A DNA stretch of 64,000 bases from Chelatococcus sp. HY11 (GTDB lineage Bacteria > Pseudomonadota > Alphaproteobacteria > Rhizobiales > Beijerinckiaceae): assembly GCF_018398335.1 (NCBI RefSeq), contig NZ_JAHBRX010000001.1, forward strand, positions 2,658,001 to 2,722,000. Direction: 5' to 3'. Of this stretch, positions 17,537 through 26,303 are shown piece by piece (the stretch's first letter is position 1; each line of letters opens with the position of its first letter). The notes beneath the pieces are model-generated. The model was given only the letters and a program-made list of their open reading frames with translations. It had not been told where the DNA came from and made no database searches. Made by a program: the position numbers and the translations under genes.

Positions 17537-18601
17537 CTAAAACGGCGCCTTCTCCGGCTTGAACTGGCTGGCCACATTGCCGCTCAGTTCGATGGTGTCG
17601 GGGTTGAGCATCATGACGGGCGCGCCGGGCGACAGGTCGAAGCGCGACAGTCCTGCCCAGATGACGCTGGGGCTTGTGGTCAATTGGAAGAAATAGACCT
17701 TGTTGGTCAGGTTGCAGACTGTCCGATACTCCGTGTTATACACGCCAAAATTCTTGTAGGGCGCGCCGAAGGGCACGGATACATTGGCCATGAGCGCGAA
17801 CATCGAGGCGACGGCCTCTCGCTCACTCTTCGGCTCGGGCAGCACACGCTGGTAATAGGCCGCGCGCTGGAAGCGATCCGTCGGCGAGACATTGCCCGGC
17901 AGCGGCGTGTTGGAGCTCGGGTTGGCGAAGTCGCTCTTCTCCGACATCGTCTTGAGCAGCACGAGTTGCTGGTCATAGGACGGGTCGTTGGTCATCACGC
18001 GGAATTCGCGGCCATGATGGACGACGGGCTTGCCGTCGATATATTCGATGATCGCCGAGTCGCCCGTCGCGTCCTCCAGCGCCAGATGCACCGTCGCCTT
18101 GCGGCCACGGGCCTCCACCATCACCGGCTGGATCGTTTCGAGCAACGCCAGCGCCTCGGTGACGGTCGCCGCGTTGTCGAGCGCGAACTGCAGCCACAGG
18201 CCCGCCTGCAGGCCGGGCTTGGCGGGATCGCGCGGGCCGAAGTCGGTCGCGTTGAGATAGAGCAGATGCCCGGCGAGCCCCTGTTCATTGAGGCCATCGA
18301 CGCTGCCGATGCCATAGACGGTCGTGACCAGGCTGCCGTATTTCGAGGTCCAGCGCGCGGGGTTGACCGCCACGACGGTCGCGGGACCAAGGCGCCCACC
18401 GTCACGCGCCATGCCACGGGGAAAGACCGTGAGGATAGGCTCGGTGGATTCCGGCCAGTCCATGGTGCGGCCGACGATGACCATCTGCGCGTTGTCGTTC
18501 CACAACACCCGGGTGCAGGCCTCGGCCGCGCTCTGCGGACGCAGCCCCGCCACGCCTGCGATTGCCCCGCCGAGAAGTCCACAAAATGTCCTGCGCCGCA
18601 T
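17537..18601 (-). CDS. Choloylglycine hydrolase/penicillin V acylase-family amidase, exported
   Basis: A 354-residue N-terminal nucleophile (Ntn) hydrolase; the family cleaves linear amides such as penicillin V, conjugated bile salts and, in several Gram-negatives, N-acyl homoserine lactones. The signal region MRRRTFCGLLGG is a twin-arginine type, and cleavage before Cys29 (EA/CTRVLW) exposes the catalytic Cys. Numbered from that Cys, Arg17 and Asp20 (GRTMDW) fall exactly where the family needs them; the conserved Asn is in MTNDPSYDQQ and the Arg in SPTDRFQRAAYY. The ATG at 18601 was chosen to give this signal. It should act in the periplasm. The natural substrate is unknown; quorum-signal degradation is a possibility. 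Confidence 0.9.
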   Translation of the reverse strand: MRRRTFCGLLGGAIAGVAGLRPQSAAEACTRVLWNDNAQMVIVGRTMDWPESTEPILTVFPRGMARDGGRLGPATVVAVNPARWTSKYGSLVTTVYGIGSVDGLNEQGLAGHLLYLNATDFGPRDPAKPGLQAGLWLQFALDNAATVTEALALLETIQPVMVEARGRKATVHLALEDATGDSAIIEYIDGKPVVHHGREFRVMTNDPSYDQQLVLLKTMSEKSDFANPSSNTPLPGNVSPTDRFQRAAYYQRVLPEPKSEREAVASMFALMANVSVPFGAPYKNFGVYNTEYRTVCNLTNKVYFFQLTTSPSVIWAGLSRFDLSPGAPVMMLNPDTIELSGNVASQFKPEKAPF

Positions 18602-19033
18602 ATCAACCCCACAAAGCACTTCAAACGGGGCGACCATAAGCCAAATTGTAGTGCAGGGCACGGGATGCGGAAGCATTTACCAACAAGGAAGCAGTTGCCG
18701 ACAGGCAGACAGCCGCGGTCTCCACCACGCGGGGGATGGCCAAGGGACGCTCCCTTGACTTCCGGAGCGAACGAGCCAACGTTAAGCTCATGATCAGAAC
18801 CGGCGCCATTTTCTCCGTCAACGTTCATCGGGTTTGCCCGATCGCGGGCCTTTAGCCCCCGAGCTCGGCCCCGCGCGCCCCGAGCTCAGGGGGCGCTTTG
18901 ACGGAACCGCAGGTGCGACCGCCCGGACTTAAGGCGCCTCCTATTTTCCCTGAAGCTGCGGGTTATCCAGAGCGCATGGCGCATGGATCCGCATTTCAAC
19001 TTAAGAATCTCAAGCCACAGGATCCCAAGACCG
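18602..19033. other. Intergenic region without recognised gene
   Basis: This is the divergent promoter region of the Ntn hydrolase gene (minus) and rnk (plus). It has no convincing open frame. The only structure noted is a 10-base direct repeat, CCCCGAGCTC, at 18857-18866 and 18878-18887, close to a short inverted repeat CGGGTTTGCCCG. Confidence 0.5.
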
Positions 19034-19450
19034 ATGTCCAGCACACAAGCCAAGAAGCGGCGCAAGCCCAAGATTGTGGTGAGCGAAGCGGATTATGATC
19101 GCCTCGTCGGCCTGGCAACAGCCGCCCTCGACCGGATCCCCGAAGTGGCGGAAGAACTTCTCGCTGAAATGGACCGCGCTTCGGTCGTCGCCGACAGATC
19201 CGTGCCGCGCAACGCGGTGCGCATGGGCTCGACGCTGGAATACCAGACGGCCGAGGGCGAAAAGCGCCGCGTTACGCTGGTCTATCCGGGCGATGCCAAT
19301 ATCGCCGACGGCAAGATCTCGATCATGACGCCGATCGGCACGGCGCTGATCGGCCTCTCGCCCGGCCAGTCTATCAACTGGATCGCCCGCGACGGGCGGC
19401 AGCACGAGTTGACGGTCGTCACCGTCGAGCAGCCTTCAACGGCATCGTGA
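19034..19450 (+). CDS. rnk: Rnk-type regulator with GreA/GreB C-terminal domain
   Basis: A 138-residue protein. The N-terminal half is helical (about residues 12-55) and the C-terminal half (about 60-135) is the FKBP-like GreA/GreB domain: MGSTLEYQTAEGEKRRVTLV, then SIMTPIGTALIGLSPGQSI. This is the layout of Rnk, regulator of nucleoside diphosphate kinase, which binds RNA polymerase near the secondary channel without the acidic finger of GreA. The ATG at 19034 is preferred over 18983 because the basic start MSSTQAKKRRKPK is usual for the family. It is monocistronic between the hydrolase gene and a sugar transport operon. Confidence 0.88.
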   Translation: MSSTQAKKRRKPKIVVSEADYDRLVGLATAALDRIPEVAEELLAEMDRASVVADRSVPRNAVRMGSTLEYQTAEGEKRRVTLVYPGDANIADGKISIMTPIGTALIGLSPGQSINWIARDGRQHELTVVTVEQPSTAS

Positions 19451-19552
19451 TAGCAGCGCGGCGATGCCGCGCTGACCTTTCCGCCACACCCTTTCAAGGT
19501 TTAGCCCGGCTCATCCGCCAATAGTTGGTGGGAAAGGTGCCTTGACGGCGGA

Positions 19553-19566
19553 TGCAATCGATTACA
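19553..19566. promoter_or_regulatory. Candidate LacI-family operator
   Basis: TGCAATCGATTACA is a 14-base palindrome with a single mismatched pair and a central CG, the form typical of LacI/GalR operators. It lies about 47 bases before the sugar-binding protein gene, in an operon that encodes a LacI regulator. Confidence 0.6.
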
Positions 19567-19612
19567 TCCTCCTCTTACAGGTTCCGTAGTGAACACAATC
19601 GGGGAGGAGATG

Positions 19613-20656
19613 ATGATCAGCAGTTCTGCCACGCGCCGGGCCATTCTCGGCGCAGTCGCCATGGGTGCCATGGTGACCCTCGGGGGCGCCGCCCACGCCC
19701 AGCAATCATTCAAGATCGGCCTGTCCAACGGCTGGGTCGGCAGTGAATGGCGCACCCAGATGATCGAAGAGGCGCAGGCCGCCGCCGCGGCCTGGAAGGC
19801 CAAGGGCGTCAATGTCGAGGTGGTGGTGCAGAGCGCGACCGTCGATGTGCAGGGGCAGATCGGCCATGTGCGCAACTTCATCAACCAGGGCGTCAACGCC
19901 ATCATCATCAACCCGAACAGCCCGACGGCCTTCGACCCCGTGTTCGCGCAGGCGAAAGGGCGCAACATCCTCGTCGTGTCGACGGATGCAGAGGTGTCCT
20001 CCAAGGACGCGATCTATGTCGGCATCGACCAGAAGGACTGGGCGGTGAAGTCAGCCGAGTGGCTGGCCAAGACACTGAATAACAAGGGTAACGTCGTCAC
20101 CATCAACGGCATCGCGGGCCATCCCGCCAACGAGATGCGTGTCGCCGGCTATCGCGAGGTCTTCGCCAAGCATCCCGACATCAAGGTGCTGAACCAGGCC
20201 AATGCCGATTGGGACCAGGCCAAGGGCCAGCAGGTGATGCAGAACCTCCTCGCGACCTATCCCAACATCAATGGCGTGTGGGTGCAGGATGGCATGGCCG
20301 ACGGCGCCTGGCGCGCAATCGAGGCGGCCGGCAAGAAGGCTGAGATCGCCGCCACGGGCGAGATCCGCAAGGACTTCCTGACGCGCTGGTCCGAGCAGAA
20401 GCTGAACTCCGGCGCATCCGTGAACCCGCCCGGCGTCATGGCCTCCGCGCTCAACGTGGCCGTGCACCGCCTGATGGGCAAGGAGTTCAAGGACGGCGTC
20501 TTCAAGGGCCAGTATGGCAATGCCATCTATATCCCGATCCCCTTCGTGGATAACAGCAACCTCGCGCAGGCGCTGAAGCAGGCGGAAGGCAAGCCGGGCT
20601 ACTGGTCCGTGACGGCGGTCGTCACGCCGGAAGAAGCCCAGCAGTATTTCAAGTAG
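19613..20656 (+). CDS. Sugar ABC transporter substrate-binding protein
   Basis: A periplasmic binding protein of the ribose/galactose-binding type (peripla_BP_4), about 347 residues. A Tat or Sec signal (SSSATRRAILGAVAMGA, ending AHAQ) is followed by FKIGLSNGWVGSEW. ATG codons lie at 19610 and 19613 and a GTG at 19589; 19613 is chosen because it gives the best spacing to GGGGAGGAG. It is the first gene of an operon with the ATPase, two permeases and a LacI regulator. The family imports pentoses, hexoses and inositols; the sugar cannot be named. Confidence 0.92.
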   Translation: MISSSATRRAILGAVAMGAMVTLGGAAHAQQSFKIGLSNGWVGSEWRTQMIEEAQAAAAAWKAKGVNVEVVVQSATVDVQGQIGHVRNFINQGVNAIIINPNSPTAFDPVFAQAKGRNILVVSTDAEVSSKDAIYVGIDQKDWAVKSAEWLAKTLNNKGNVVTINGIAGHPANEMRVAGYREVFAKHPDIKVLNQANADWDQAKGQQVMQNLLATYPNINGVWVQDGMADGAWRAIEAAGKKAEIAATGEIRKDFLTRWSEQKLNSGASVNPPGVMASALNVAVHRLMGKEFKDGVFKGQYGNAIYIPIPFVDNSNLAQALKQAEGKPGYWSVTAVVTPEEAQQYFK

Positions 20657-20658
20657 TC

Positions 20659-22194
20659 ATGACGTCGGGCCGGGCCGCGACAGGCGGCAGAGACGCTGCG
20701 CTTCTCGTCGCCGAGCGCGTCGGCAAGCGCTTCGGCGCGGTCGTCGCGCTGTCGGATGGGCGTTTGCGTGTCGAGGCGGGCGAGATTCACGCCCTCCTCG
20801 GCGCCAACGGCTGCGGCAAGTCCACGCTCTGCAAGGTGGTCGCCGGCACGGTCGCCCCCGATGCCGGGGCCATCGCCGTTGCGGGCCAGCCGGTTCAGTT
20901 CCGCAATCCGCGCGATGCCGAGGAGGCTGGCATCGCGTTGTTCTACCAGGAACTCAGCCTCATCCCGCAGTTGAGCGTCGCGGCCAATATCGGCCTCGGC
21001 CGTGAGCCGCGCACCGGCCTCGGCTTCATCGACCGCCGCCGCCTGCGCAGCGAGGCGGAGACGCTGATCAAGCTGTTCGACGGCGTCGTGGGCCCTGAAC
21101 TCACGCCCGACGCGATCGTTGCCGAGCTCACACCGGATCTCCGCCAGATCGTGGAGATCCTCAAGGTCTTTGCCCGGCGCCCGCGCCTCATCATCCTCGA
21201 CGAGGCAACCGCTGCCCTCGACGGGCGCCAGTCCGCCCGCCTCTTCGAGATCCTGCGCGCGCGCAAGGCCGAAGGTATATCCACGCTGATGATCTCCCAC
21301 CGCCTCGACGAGGTCTTCGCGGTGTGCGACCGCATCACGGTGATGCGTGGCGGCGTGACGGTGGCGGAACTCGTCACGGCCGAGACCGACCGCGACGCCG
21401 TGGTGCGCCACATGGTCGGCGATGCGCGCATCCATCCCGTCACCAGCCACCGCGTGCCGCCCGCGGCCGCGCCGCCGCGCCTCGCCGCGGAGGATGTGCG
21501 CAACGCGCGGGTGCATGGCGTGTCGCTGTCACTTCGCCCGGGTGAGATCGTCGGGCTGGGAGGGCTGCAGGGGCAGGGACAGTCGGCACTGCTGCAAGGT
21601 CTGTTCGGCGCCCTGCCCTTCACGGCGGGTCGTGTCACCATCGCCGGCGAGCCCGTCGCCATCACGCGCACGGCCGATGCCATCCGGCGCGGCCTCGCCT
21701 ATGTCTCCGGCGATCGCGGGCGGGACGCCGCGCTCAGCGGCCGCTCCATCTTCGAGAATCTGGTGGCGGCGCTTCTCGTGCGCGAACGGCGCCGGCTGGT
21801 GCGGCCGTCCGAGCTCGATCCGCTGGCGACACGCCATGCCGACAGCCTGAATACCAAATACGCCGGGCTCGACGCCGCCATCGGCACGCTCTCCGGCGGC
21901 AACCAGCAGAAGATCTTCATCGCGCGCTGGCTCGCCACCGGCCCGCGTGTGCTCCTGCTCGACGATCCGACCAAGGGCATCGACCTCGCCGCCAAGGGCG
22001 ATCTCCTCGCCATCATGCGCAAGCTCGCCGACGAAGGCGCCAGCATCCTCATCTATTCCTCGGAGGATGCCGAGCTCCTCGAATGGTGCGAGCGCGTGCT
22101 CGTGTTCAACAGCGGCCGCATCGTCGCAGAACTCGCCGGGCCGACCCTCGACCATTTCCATCTCACGCGGGCGGCCTATGGAGAGGCCGCATGA
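20659..22194 (+). CDS. Sugar ABC transporter ATPase with two ABC domains (RbsA/MglA type)
   Basis: A 511-residue protein with two fused ABC domains. Domain 1 has Walker A GANGCGKST near residue 55 and Walker B LIILDEAT; domain 2 has a degenerate Walker A (GGLQGQGQSA), as is normal for RbsA/MglA, and an intact signature TLSGGNQQK and Walker B VLLLDDPTKGID. It starts 2 bases after the binding-protein gene and overlaps the first permease gene by 4 bases. The signature of domain 1 (AELTPDLRQIVEI) is degenerate, which also fits the family. Confidence 0.93.
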   Translation: MTSGRAATGGRDAALLVAERVGKRFGAVVALSDGRLRVEAGEIHALLGANGCGKSTLCKVVAGTVAPDAGAIAVAGQPVQFRNPRDAEEAGIALFYQELSLIPQLSVAANIGLGREPRTGLGFIDRRRLRSEAETLIKLFDGVVGPELTPDAIVAELTPDLRQIVEILKVFARRPRLIILDEATAALDGRQSARLFEILRARKAEGISTLMISHRLDEVFAVCDRITVMRGGVTVAELVTAETDRDAVVRHMVGDARIHPVTSHRVPPAAAPPRLAAEDVRNARVHGVSLSLRPGEIVGLGGLQGQGQSALLQGLFGALPFTAGRVTIAGEPVAITRTADAIRRGLAYVSGDRGRDAALSGRSIFENLVAALLVRERRRLVRPSELDPLATRHADSLNTKYAGLDAAIGTLSGGNQQKIFIARWLATGPRVLLLDDPTKGIDLAAKGDLLAIMRKLADEGASILIYSSEDAELLEWCERVLVFNSGRIVAELAGPTLDHFHLTRAAYGEAA

Positions 22195-23132
22195 GCGCGG
22201 TGGTCCGCTCCCGGCCGTGGCTGCTGACGCTGATCGCGCTTGCGGTGCTCGTAGCCGTCAACACGGCGCTGCAGCCGAGCTTCGTGCAGCCCTCGGTGCT
22301 GCAATCCAACCTCACCACCTTCCTGCCGCTCGCGCTGGTCGCCATCGGCCAGACTTACGTGGTGCTCGGCGGGGACATCGACCTCTCGGTCGGCGCGATT
22401 GCGGCGCTCGTGAACGTGGTCACGGTCAGCATCATCGCGGCGGTCGGCGGTGACGGGCTCGCCCCGATTGTTGCGGGCCTCGCGGCGGGGCTCGCCACGG
22501 CCGTGGTCTGCGGCGTCATCAACGGCATCCTGATCGCCGTGCTCCGTTTGCAGGCCATCGTCACCACCTTCGCGACCGGCATCGTCTTCGCGGGAACAGC
22601 CCTGTTCGTGATGCCGCAGGCCGGCCTGCCCGTGCCGGAGGCGTTCTGGCGCAGCTACGGCGCTTCGCTCGTCGGCCTGCCGGTGGTGCTGTGGATCCTT
22701 CTCGCCGGCCTCGCCTTTGCCCTCTTTCTCGCGCGCAGGCCCTTCGTGGCGCATCTCACGGCAGTCGGCGGCAGCCGCGTCGGCGCCTTCCAGACCGGCC
22801 TCAGCCTGTCGCGCGTGCGCATTGGCGCCTTCGTCCTGTCCGCGCTTTTTGCGGGTTTCGCGGCCCTGTGCCTCACCGGCGAGACGGCGAGCGGCGACCC
22901 GCTGCTTGGGCAGAGCCTCGCCCTCTCCTCGATCTCGGCCGTGGTGCTCGGCGGCACGGCTCTCTCCGGCGGCTCAGGCGGGCCGGTGGGTTCCATTCTC
23001 GGCGCGCTCGTCCTCGGCATGATCGGCAATGTCATCTTCTTCGCCGGCCTGCCCTTTGCTTGGCAGACGCTGGTGCAGGGGCTGATCGTGCTGGCCGCGC
23101 TCGCCGGCGGTGTGCTGGTGACACGCCGATGA
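22191..23132 (+). CDS. Sugar ABC transporter permease 1
   Basis: A 313-residue inner-membrane permease of the RbsC/AraH family with about eight to ten hydrophobic segments. The family motif GQTYVVLGGDIDLSVGAI (around residue 53) and the C-terminal AVVLGGTALSGGSGGPVGSILGAL are clear. The ATG at 22191 overlaps the ATPase stop by 4 bases. Together with the next gene it suggests a heterodimeric channel, unlike the single RbsC of E. coli. Confidence 0.93.
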   Translation: MSAVVRSRPWLLTLIALAVLVAVNTALQPSFVQPSVLQSNLTTFLPLALVAIGQTYVVLGGDIDLSVGAIAALVNVVTVSIIAAVGGDGLAPIVAGLAAGLATAVVCGVINGILIAVLRLQAIVTTFATGIVFAGTALFVMPQAGLPVPEAFWRSYGASLVGLPVVLWILLAGLAFALFLARRPFVAHLTAVGGSRVGAFQTGLSLSRVRIGAFVLSALFAGFAALCLTGETASGDPLLGQSLALSSISAVVLGGTALSGGSGGPVGSILGALVLGMIGNVIFFAGLPFAWQTLVQGLIVLAALAGGVLVTRR

Positions 23133-24082
23133 GATTGAAAACCCTGCTCACCAATCCCCTGACGCTGGCGGCCATCGCCATCCTCGCCCTGCTGGCCATC
23201 GGCGAGACGCTTTCGCCGGGCTTTGCGCGCGGCGACCAGATCGTGCGGCTGCTGACCGTCGCCGCGATCCTCGGCATCGTCGCGGCCGGGCAGAACCTCG
23301 TCATCCTCGGCGGCCGCGAGGGCATCGACCTCTCGGTCGGGCCGATGATCTCGCTGGGCGCCGTCATCGCGGGCAATATCATGGCCGGAGCCAACGCGGC
23401 GATCCTGCCCGCCGTTCTCGCGGCAACGGCGGTGACCTTCCTCATCGGCATCGTCAACGGCCTCGGCGTCACGCTGGTGCGCATTCCCCCGCTCGTCATG
23501 ACGCTCGGCATGACGGCGATCGTCCAGGGCGGGCTCGTCGTCTATTCACAGGGCATCCCCTCGGGCAACGCGGCGCCGGCGCTGATGGCCTTCATCAATC
23601 GCCCGCTCTTCCTGGGCTTGCCCGGCATCCTCTTCGTCTGGGCGATCATCGCCATCAGCCTCACCTTCCTGTTGCGGCGCACCGCCTTCGGCTTCGCGGT
23701 CTACGCCATCGGCGCCAACGAACGCGCGGCGATGCTGGTCGGTCTGCCGGTCAACCGCATCCGCTGCCTGCTCTACGGGCTGTCCGGCTTCTTCGCCGGC
23801 CTCACCGGCGTCTGCGTCATCGGCTACACCGGCAATTCCTTCATCAGCGTGGGTGATCAGTATGTCCTGTCGTCGATCATCGCCGTGGTCATCGGCGGCA
23901 CATCGCTGGCGGGCGGCGCGGGCGGCTACATCGGCACCGTTCTCGGGGCGGTGGCGCTCGTCCTGCTGCAAAGCGTCCTGACGACCCTGCAACTCGAAAA
24001 CTATGGCCGGCAGATCATCTTCGGCATGACGCTGCTTGTGCTCATGCTGCTCTACGGGCGCCAGGGCCGCTTGCGCGTGTAA
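23129..24082 (+). CDS. Sugar ABC transporter permease 2
   Basis: A 317-residue RbsC-type permease. It carries GQNLVILGGREGIDLSVGPM near residue 55 and VIGGTSLAGGAGGYIGTVLGAV near residue 255. The ATG at 23129 overlaps the first permease gene by 4 bases. The two permeases are clearly related but not close duplicates; this one carries two extra residues (RE) in the LGG(x)IDLSVG loop. Confidence 0.93.
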   Translation: MRLKTLLTNPLTLAAIAILALLAIGETLSPGFARGDQIVRLLTVAAILGIVAAGQNLVILGGREGIDLSVGPMISLGAVIAGNIMAGANAAILPAVLAATAVTFLIGIVNGLGVTLVRIPPLVMTLGMTAIVQGGLVVYSQGIPSGNAAPALMAFINRPLFLGLPGILFVWAIIAISLTFLLRRTAFGFAVYAIGANERAAMLVGLPVNRIRCLLYGLSGFFAGLTGVCVIGYTGNSFISVGDQYVLSSIIAVVIGGTSLAGGAGGYIGTVLGAVALVLLQSVLTTLQLENYGRQIIFGMTLLVLMLLYGRQGRLRV

Positions 24083-24099
24083 AGGACAACGGGCTCGCG

Positions 24100-25197
24100 A
24101 TGGCCACACCAACCAGGCGCACACCAACGACCCGCGCACCGACCAATGGGGCGCCGACCGTTGCCACCGTCGCGAAGCTCGCGGGCGTTTCGACGGCAAC
24201 GGTGTCGCGCGCCCTGCAACGGCCCGACAAGGTGCAGCCGGAGACGCGCCAACGCATCATGGAGGCTGTCGCGGCAACGGGTTTCGTGCCGAACTCGCAG
24301 GCGCGCAACCTGCGCAGCCGGGCGAGCCGCACCGTCATCCTCCTGGTGCGTGACATCTCCAACCCGTTCTATCTGGAGATCTACAAGGGCGTCGAGGAGG
24401 CGGCTGTCGAGGCAGGCTACAGCGTGCTGATGGGGGATGCCCGCGACGACGACCAGCGGATCCAGCACTATATCGACACCGTGCGCGCCCGCCACGCTGA
24501 CGGCCTCATCCTCATGATCGGCCGGTTCCCGGAAGTGCTGAAGGCGGAAATCCCGCGCCTGCCGCCGATCGTCATCGCGCTGGAGACCTTTCCCGACGTC
24601 GCCTTGCCGACCGTCAAGATCGACAACGTCGCGGCCTCCCGCGAGGCCGTGAACCACCTCATCGGCCTCGGGCACAGGCGCATCGCCCATATCACCGGCC
24701 CGATGCCGGAGCGACTGGCGCTCGACAGGCTTGCCGGCTACCGCGCCGCGCTGTCCGAGCATGGCATCGCGGAGGATGATGCCCTGGTCATCAATGGCGA
24801 TTTCAGCCTCGCGGCGGGGCGCCGCGCCGTGCGGCAACTGTTCGAGGCGGGCACCGCCTTCACCGCCCTCTTCGCGGCCAGCGACCAGATGGCCGTCGGC
24901 GCCATCAGCGAGCTCAGGGCGCGCGGGCTTCACGTACCCGCCGACATCTCCGTCGTCGGCTTCGACGACATCGTCCTGGCGGATGCCTTCGAGCCGCCGC
25001 TCACGACCGTCCATCAGCCGCGTTTCGAGATCGGCCGGCAAGCCATGGCACAGATGATCGCGATGCTGTCGGACGCGCCACCGGTGGCGACACCGGATAT
25101 CCTGATGGAAACACGCCTGATCATCCGGGGTTCGACCGGCCCCAATCCCCACGCCACAAGGCGCTCACGCCTGCGCGGACATGTATCATCCGCATGA
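24100..25197 (+). CDS. LacI-family transcriptional regulator
   Basis: A 365-residue repressor with the LacI helix-turn-helix and hinge (VATVAKLAGVSTATVSRAL, then GFVPNSQARNLRSR) and a sugar-binding periplasmic-type core (about residues 80-345). It starts 17 bases after the second permease gene, inside the operon. The palindrome at 19553-19566 is its likely target, giving repression released by the imported sugar. The first 20 residues are a Thr/Pro/Arg-rich leader that may not be conserved. Confidence 0.93.
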   Translation: MATPTRRTPTTRAPTNGAPTVATVAKLAGVSTATVSRALQRPDKVQPETRQRIMEAVAATGFVPNSQARNLRSRASRTVILLVRDISNPFYLEIYKGVEEAAVEAGYSVLMGDARDDDQRIQHYIDTVRARHADGLILMIGRFPEVLKAEIPRLPPIVIALETFPDVALPTVKIDNVAASREAVNHLIGLGHRRIAHITGPMPERLALDRLAGYRAALSEHGIAEDDALVINGDFSLAAGRRAVRQLFEAGTAFTALFAASDQMAVGAISELRARGLHVPADISVVGFDDIVLADAFEPPLTTVHQPRFEIGRQAMAQMIAMLSDAPPVATPDILMETRLIIRGSTGPNPHATRRSRLRGHVSSA

Positions 25198-25214
25198 AGG
25201 AAGCCGGCCAATAA

Positions 25215-25231
25215 TCGGGCGGACCGCCCGT
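25215..25231 (+). terminator. Hairpin between lacI-type gene and sugar isomerase gene
   Basis: A short palindrome of the form CGGGCGGACCGCCCG lies in the 56-base gap, with no T run. It could modestly reduce read-through or protect the downstream message. Confidence 0.35.
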
Positions 25232-25253
25232 TCCAACGCAGGAGGACGACATC

Positions 25254-26303
25254 ATGAAGGGCCCAGCCATCTTTCTTGCCCAGTTCGTCGGGGACAGTCC
25301 GCCCTTCAACACGCTGGATGGCCTCGCCGGCTGGGCGGCCGGCCACGGCTATGCCGGCGTGCAGATTCCCACGAAGGACGCCGCCATCTTCGATCTGAAG
25401 AAGGCCGCGGACTCACAGGCCTATTGCGACGACATCCGCGCCCTGCTGGACAAACATGGCCTCGTCGTCACCGAGCTGTCGACGCATCTGCAGGGGCAGC
25501 TCGTCGCCGTCCACCCGGCCTATGACCTGATGTTCGACGCCTTCTCTCCGCCCGAGGTGCGTGGCAGGCCGGAGGCGCGCCAGGCCTGGGCCGTCGAGCA
25601 GCTCAAGCTCGCCGCGAAGGCCTCGCGCCATCTCGGGCTCAATGCCCACGCCACGTTTTCCGGCGCGCTCGCCTGGCCCTATATGTACCCTTGGCCCCAG
25701 CGCCCCAACGGCCTCGTGGAGGAAGCCTTCACGGAACTCGCGCGCCGCTGGACGCCCATCCTCGGGGCGTTCGAGGATGCCGGTGTCGATCTCGCCTACG
25801 AAATCCATCCCGGCGAGGACCTGCACGACGGCGTCACCTTCGAGCGCTTTTTGGAGGCGGTCGACAATCACCCGCGCGCCTCCATCCTCTACGACCCGTC
25901 GCATTTCGTGCTGCAGGCGCTCGATTATCTCGCCTTCATCGACATCTATCATGACCGCATCCGCGCCTTTCACGTGAAGGATGCGGAGTTCAACCCGACC
26001 GGCCGCTCCGGTGTCTACGGCGGCTACCAGGGCTGGGTGGAGCGTCCCGGCCGGTTCCGCTCGCCGGGCGATGGGCAGGTGGACTTCGCCTCGATCTTCT
26101 CGAAGCTCGCCCAATACAACTACGGGGGCTGGGCCGTCGTAGAATGGGAATGCGCGCTGAAGGACCCGGAACAGGGCGCCTCCGAAGGTGCGCCCTTTAT
26201 CCTCAGCCACATGATCAAGCGCTCCGAGCGCATGTTCGACGATTTCGCCGCGAGCCAGAGTGACAAGTCCACCAATCGCAAGCTGCTGGGACTGAAGCCA
26301 TGA
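25254..26303 (+). CDS. Sugar phosphate isomerase/epimerase family protein
   Basis: A 349-residue xylose isomerase-like TIM barrel. The metal- and substrate-binding positions typical of the family are visible: Glu in YEIHPGED, Asp-x-x-His in YDPSHF, His in FHVKDAEF, and Glu in AVVEWECAL. A strong AGGAGG ribosome-binding site precedes ATG 25254. It overlaps the following Gfo/Idh/MocA dehydrogenase gene by 4 bases. Such isomerase-dehydrogenase pairs process inositols, 3-keto sugars or rare hexoses; the imported sugar is presumably the substrate. Confidence 0.92.
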   Translation: MKGPAIFLAQFVGDSPPFNTLDGLAGWAAGHGYAGVQIPTKDAAIFDLKKAADSQAYCDDIRALLDKHGLVVTELSTHLQGQLVAVHPAYDLMFDAFSPPEVRGRPEARQAWAVEQLKLAAKASRHLGLNAHATFSGALAWPYMYPWPQRPNGLVEEAFTELARRWTPILGAFEDAGVDLAYEIHPGEDLHDGVTFERFLEAVDNHPRASILYDPSHFVLQALDYLAFIDIYHDRIRAFHVKDAEFNPTGRSGVYGGYQGWVERPGRFRSPGDGQVDFASIFSKLAQYNYGGWAVVEWECALKDPEQGASEGAPFILSHMIKRSERMFDDFAASQSDKSTNRKLLGLKP

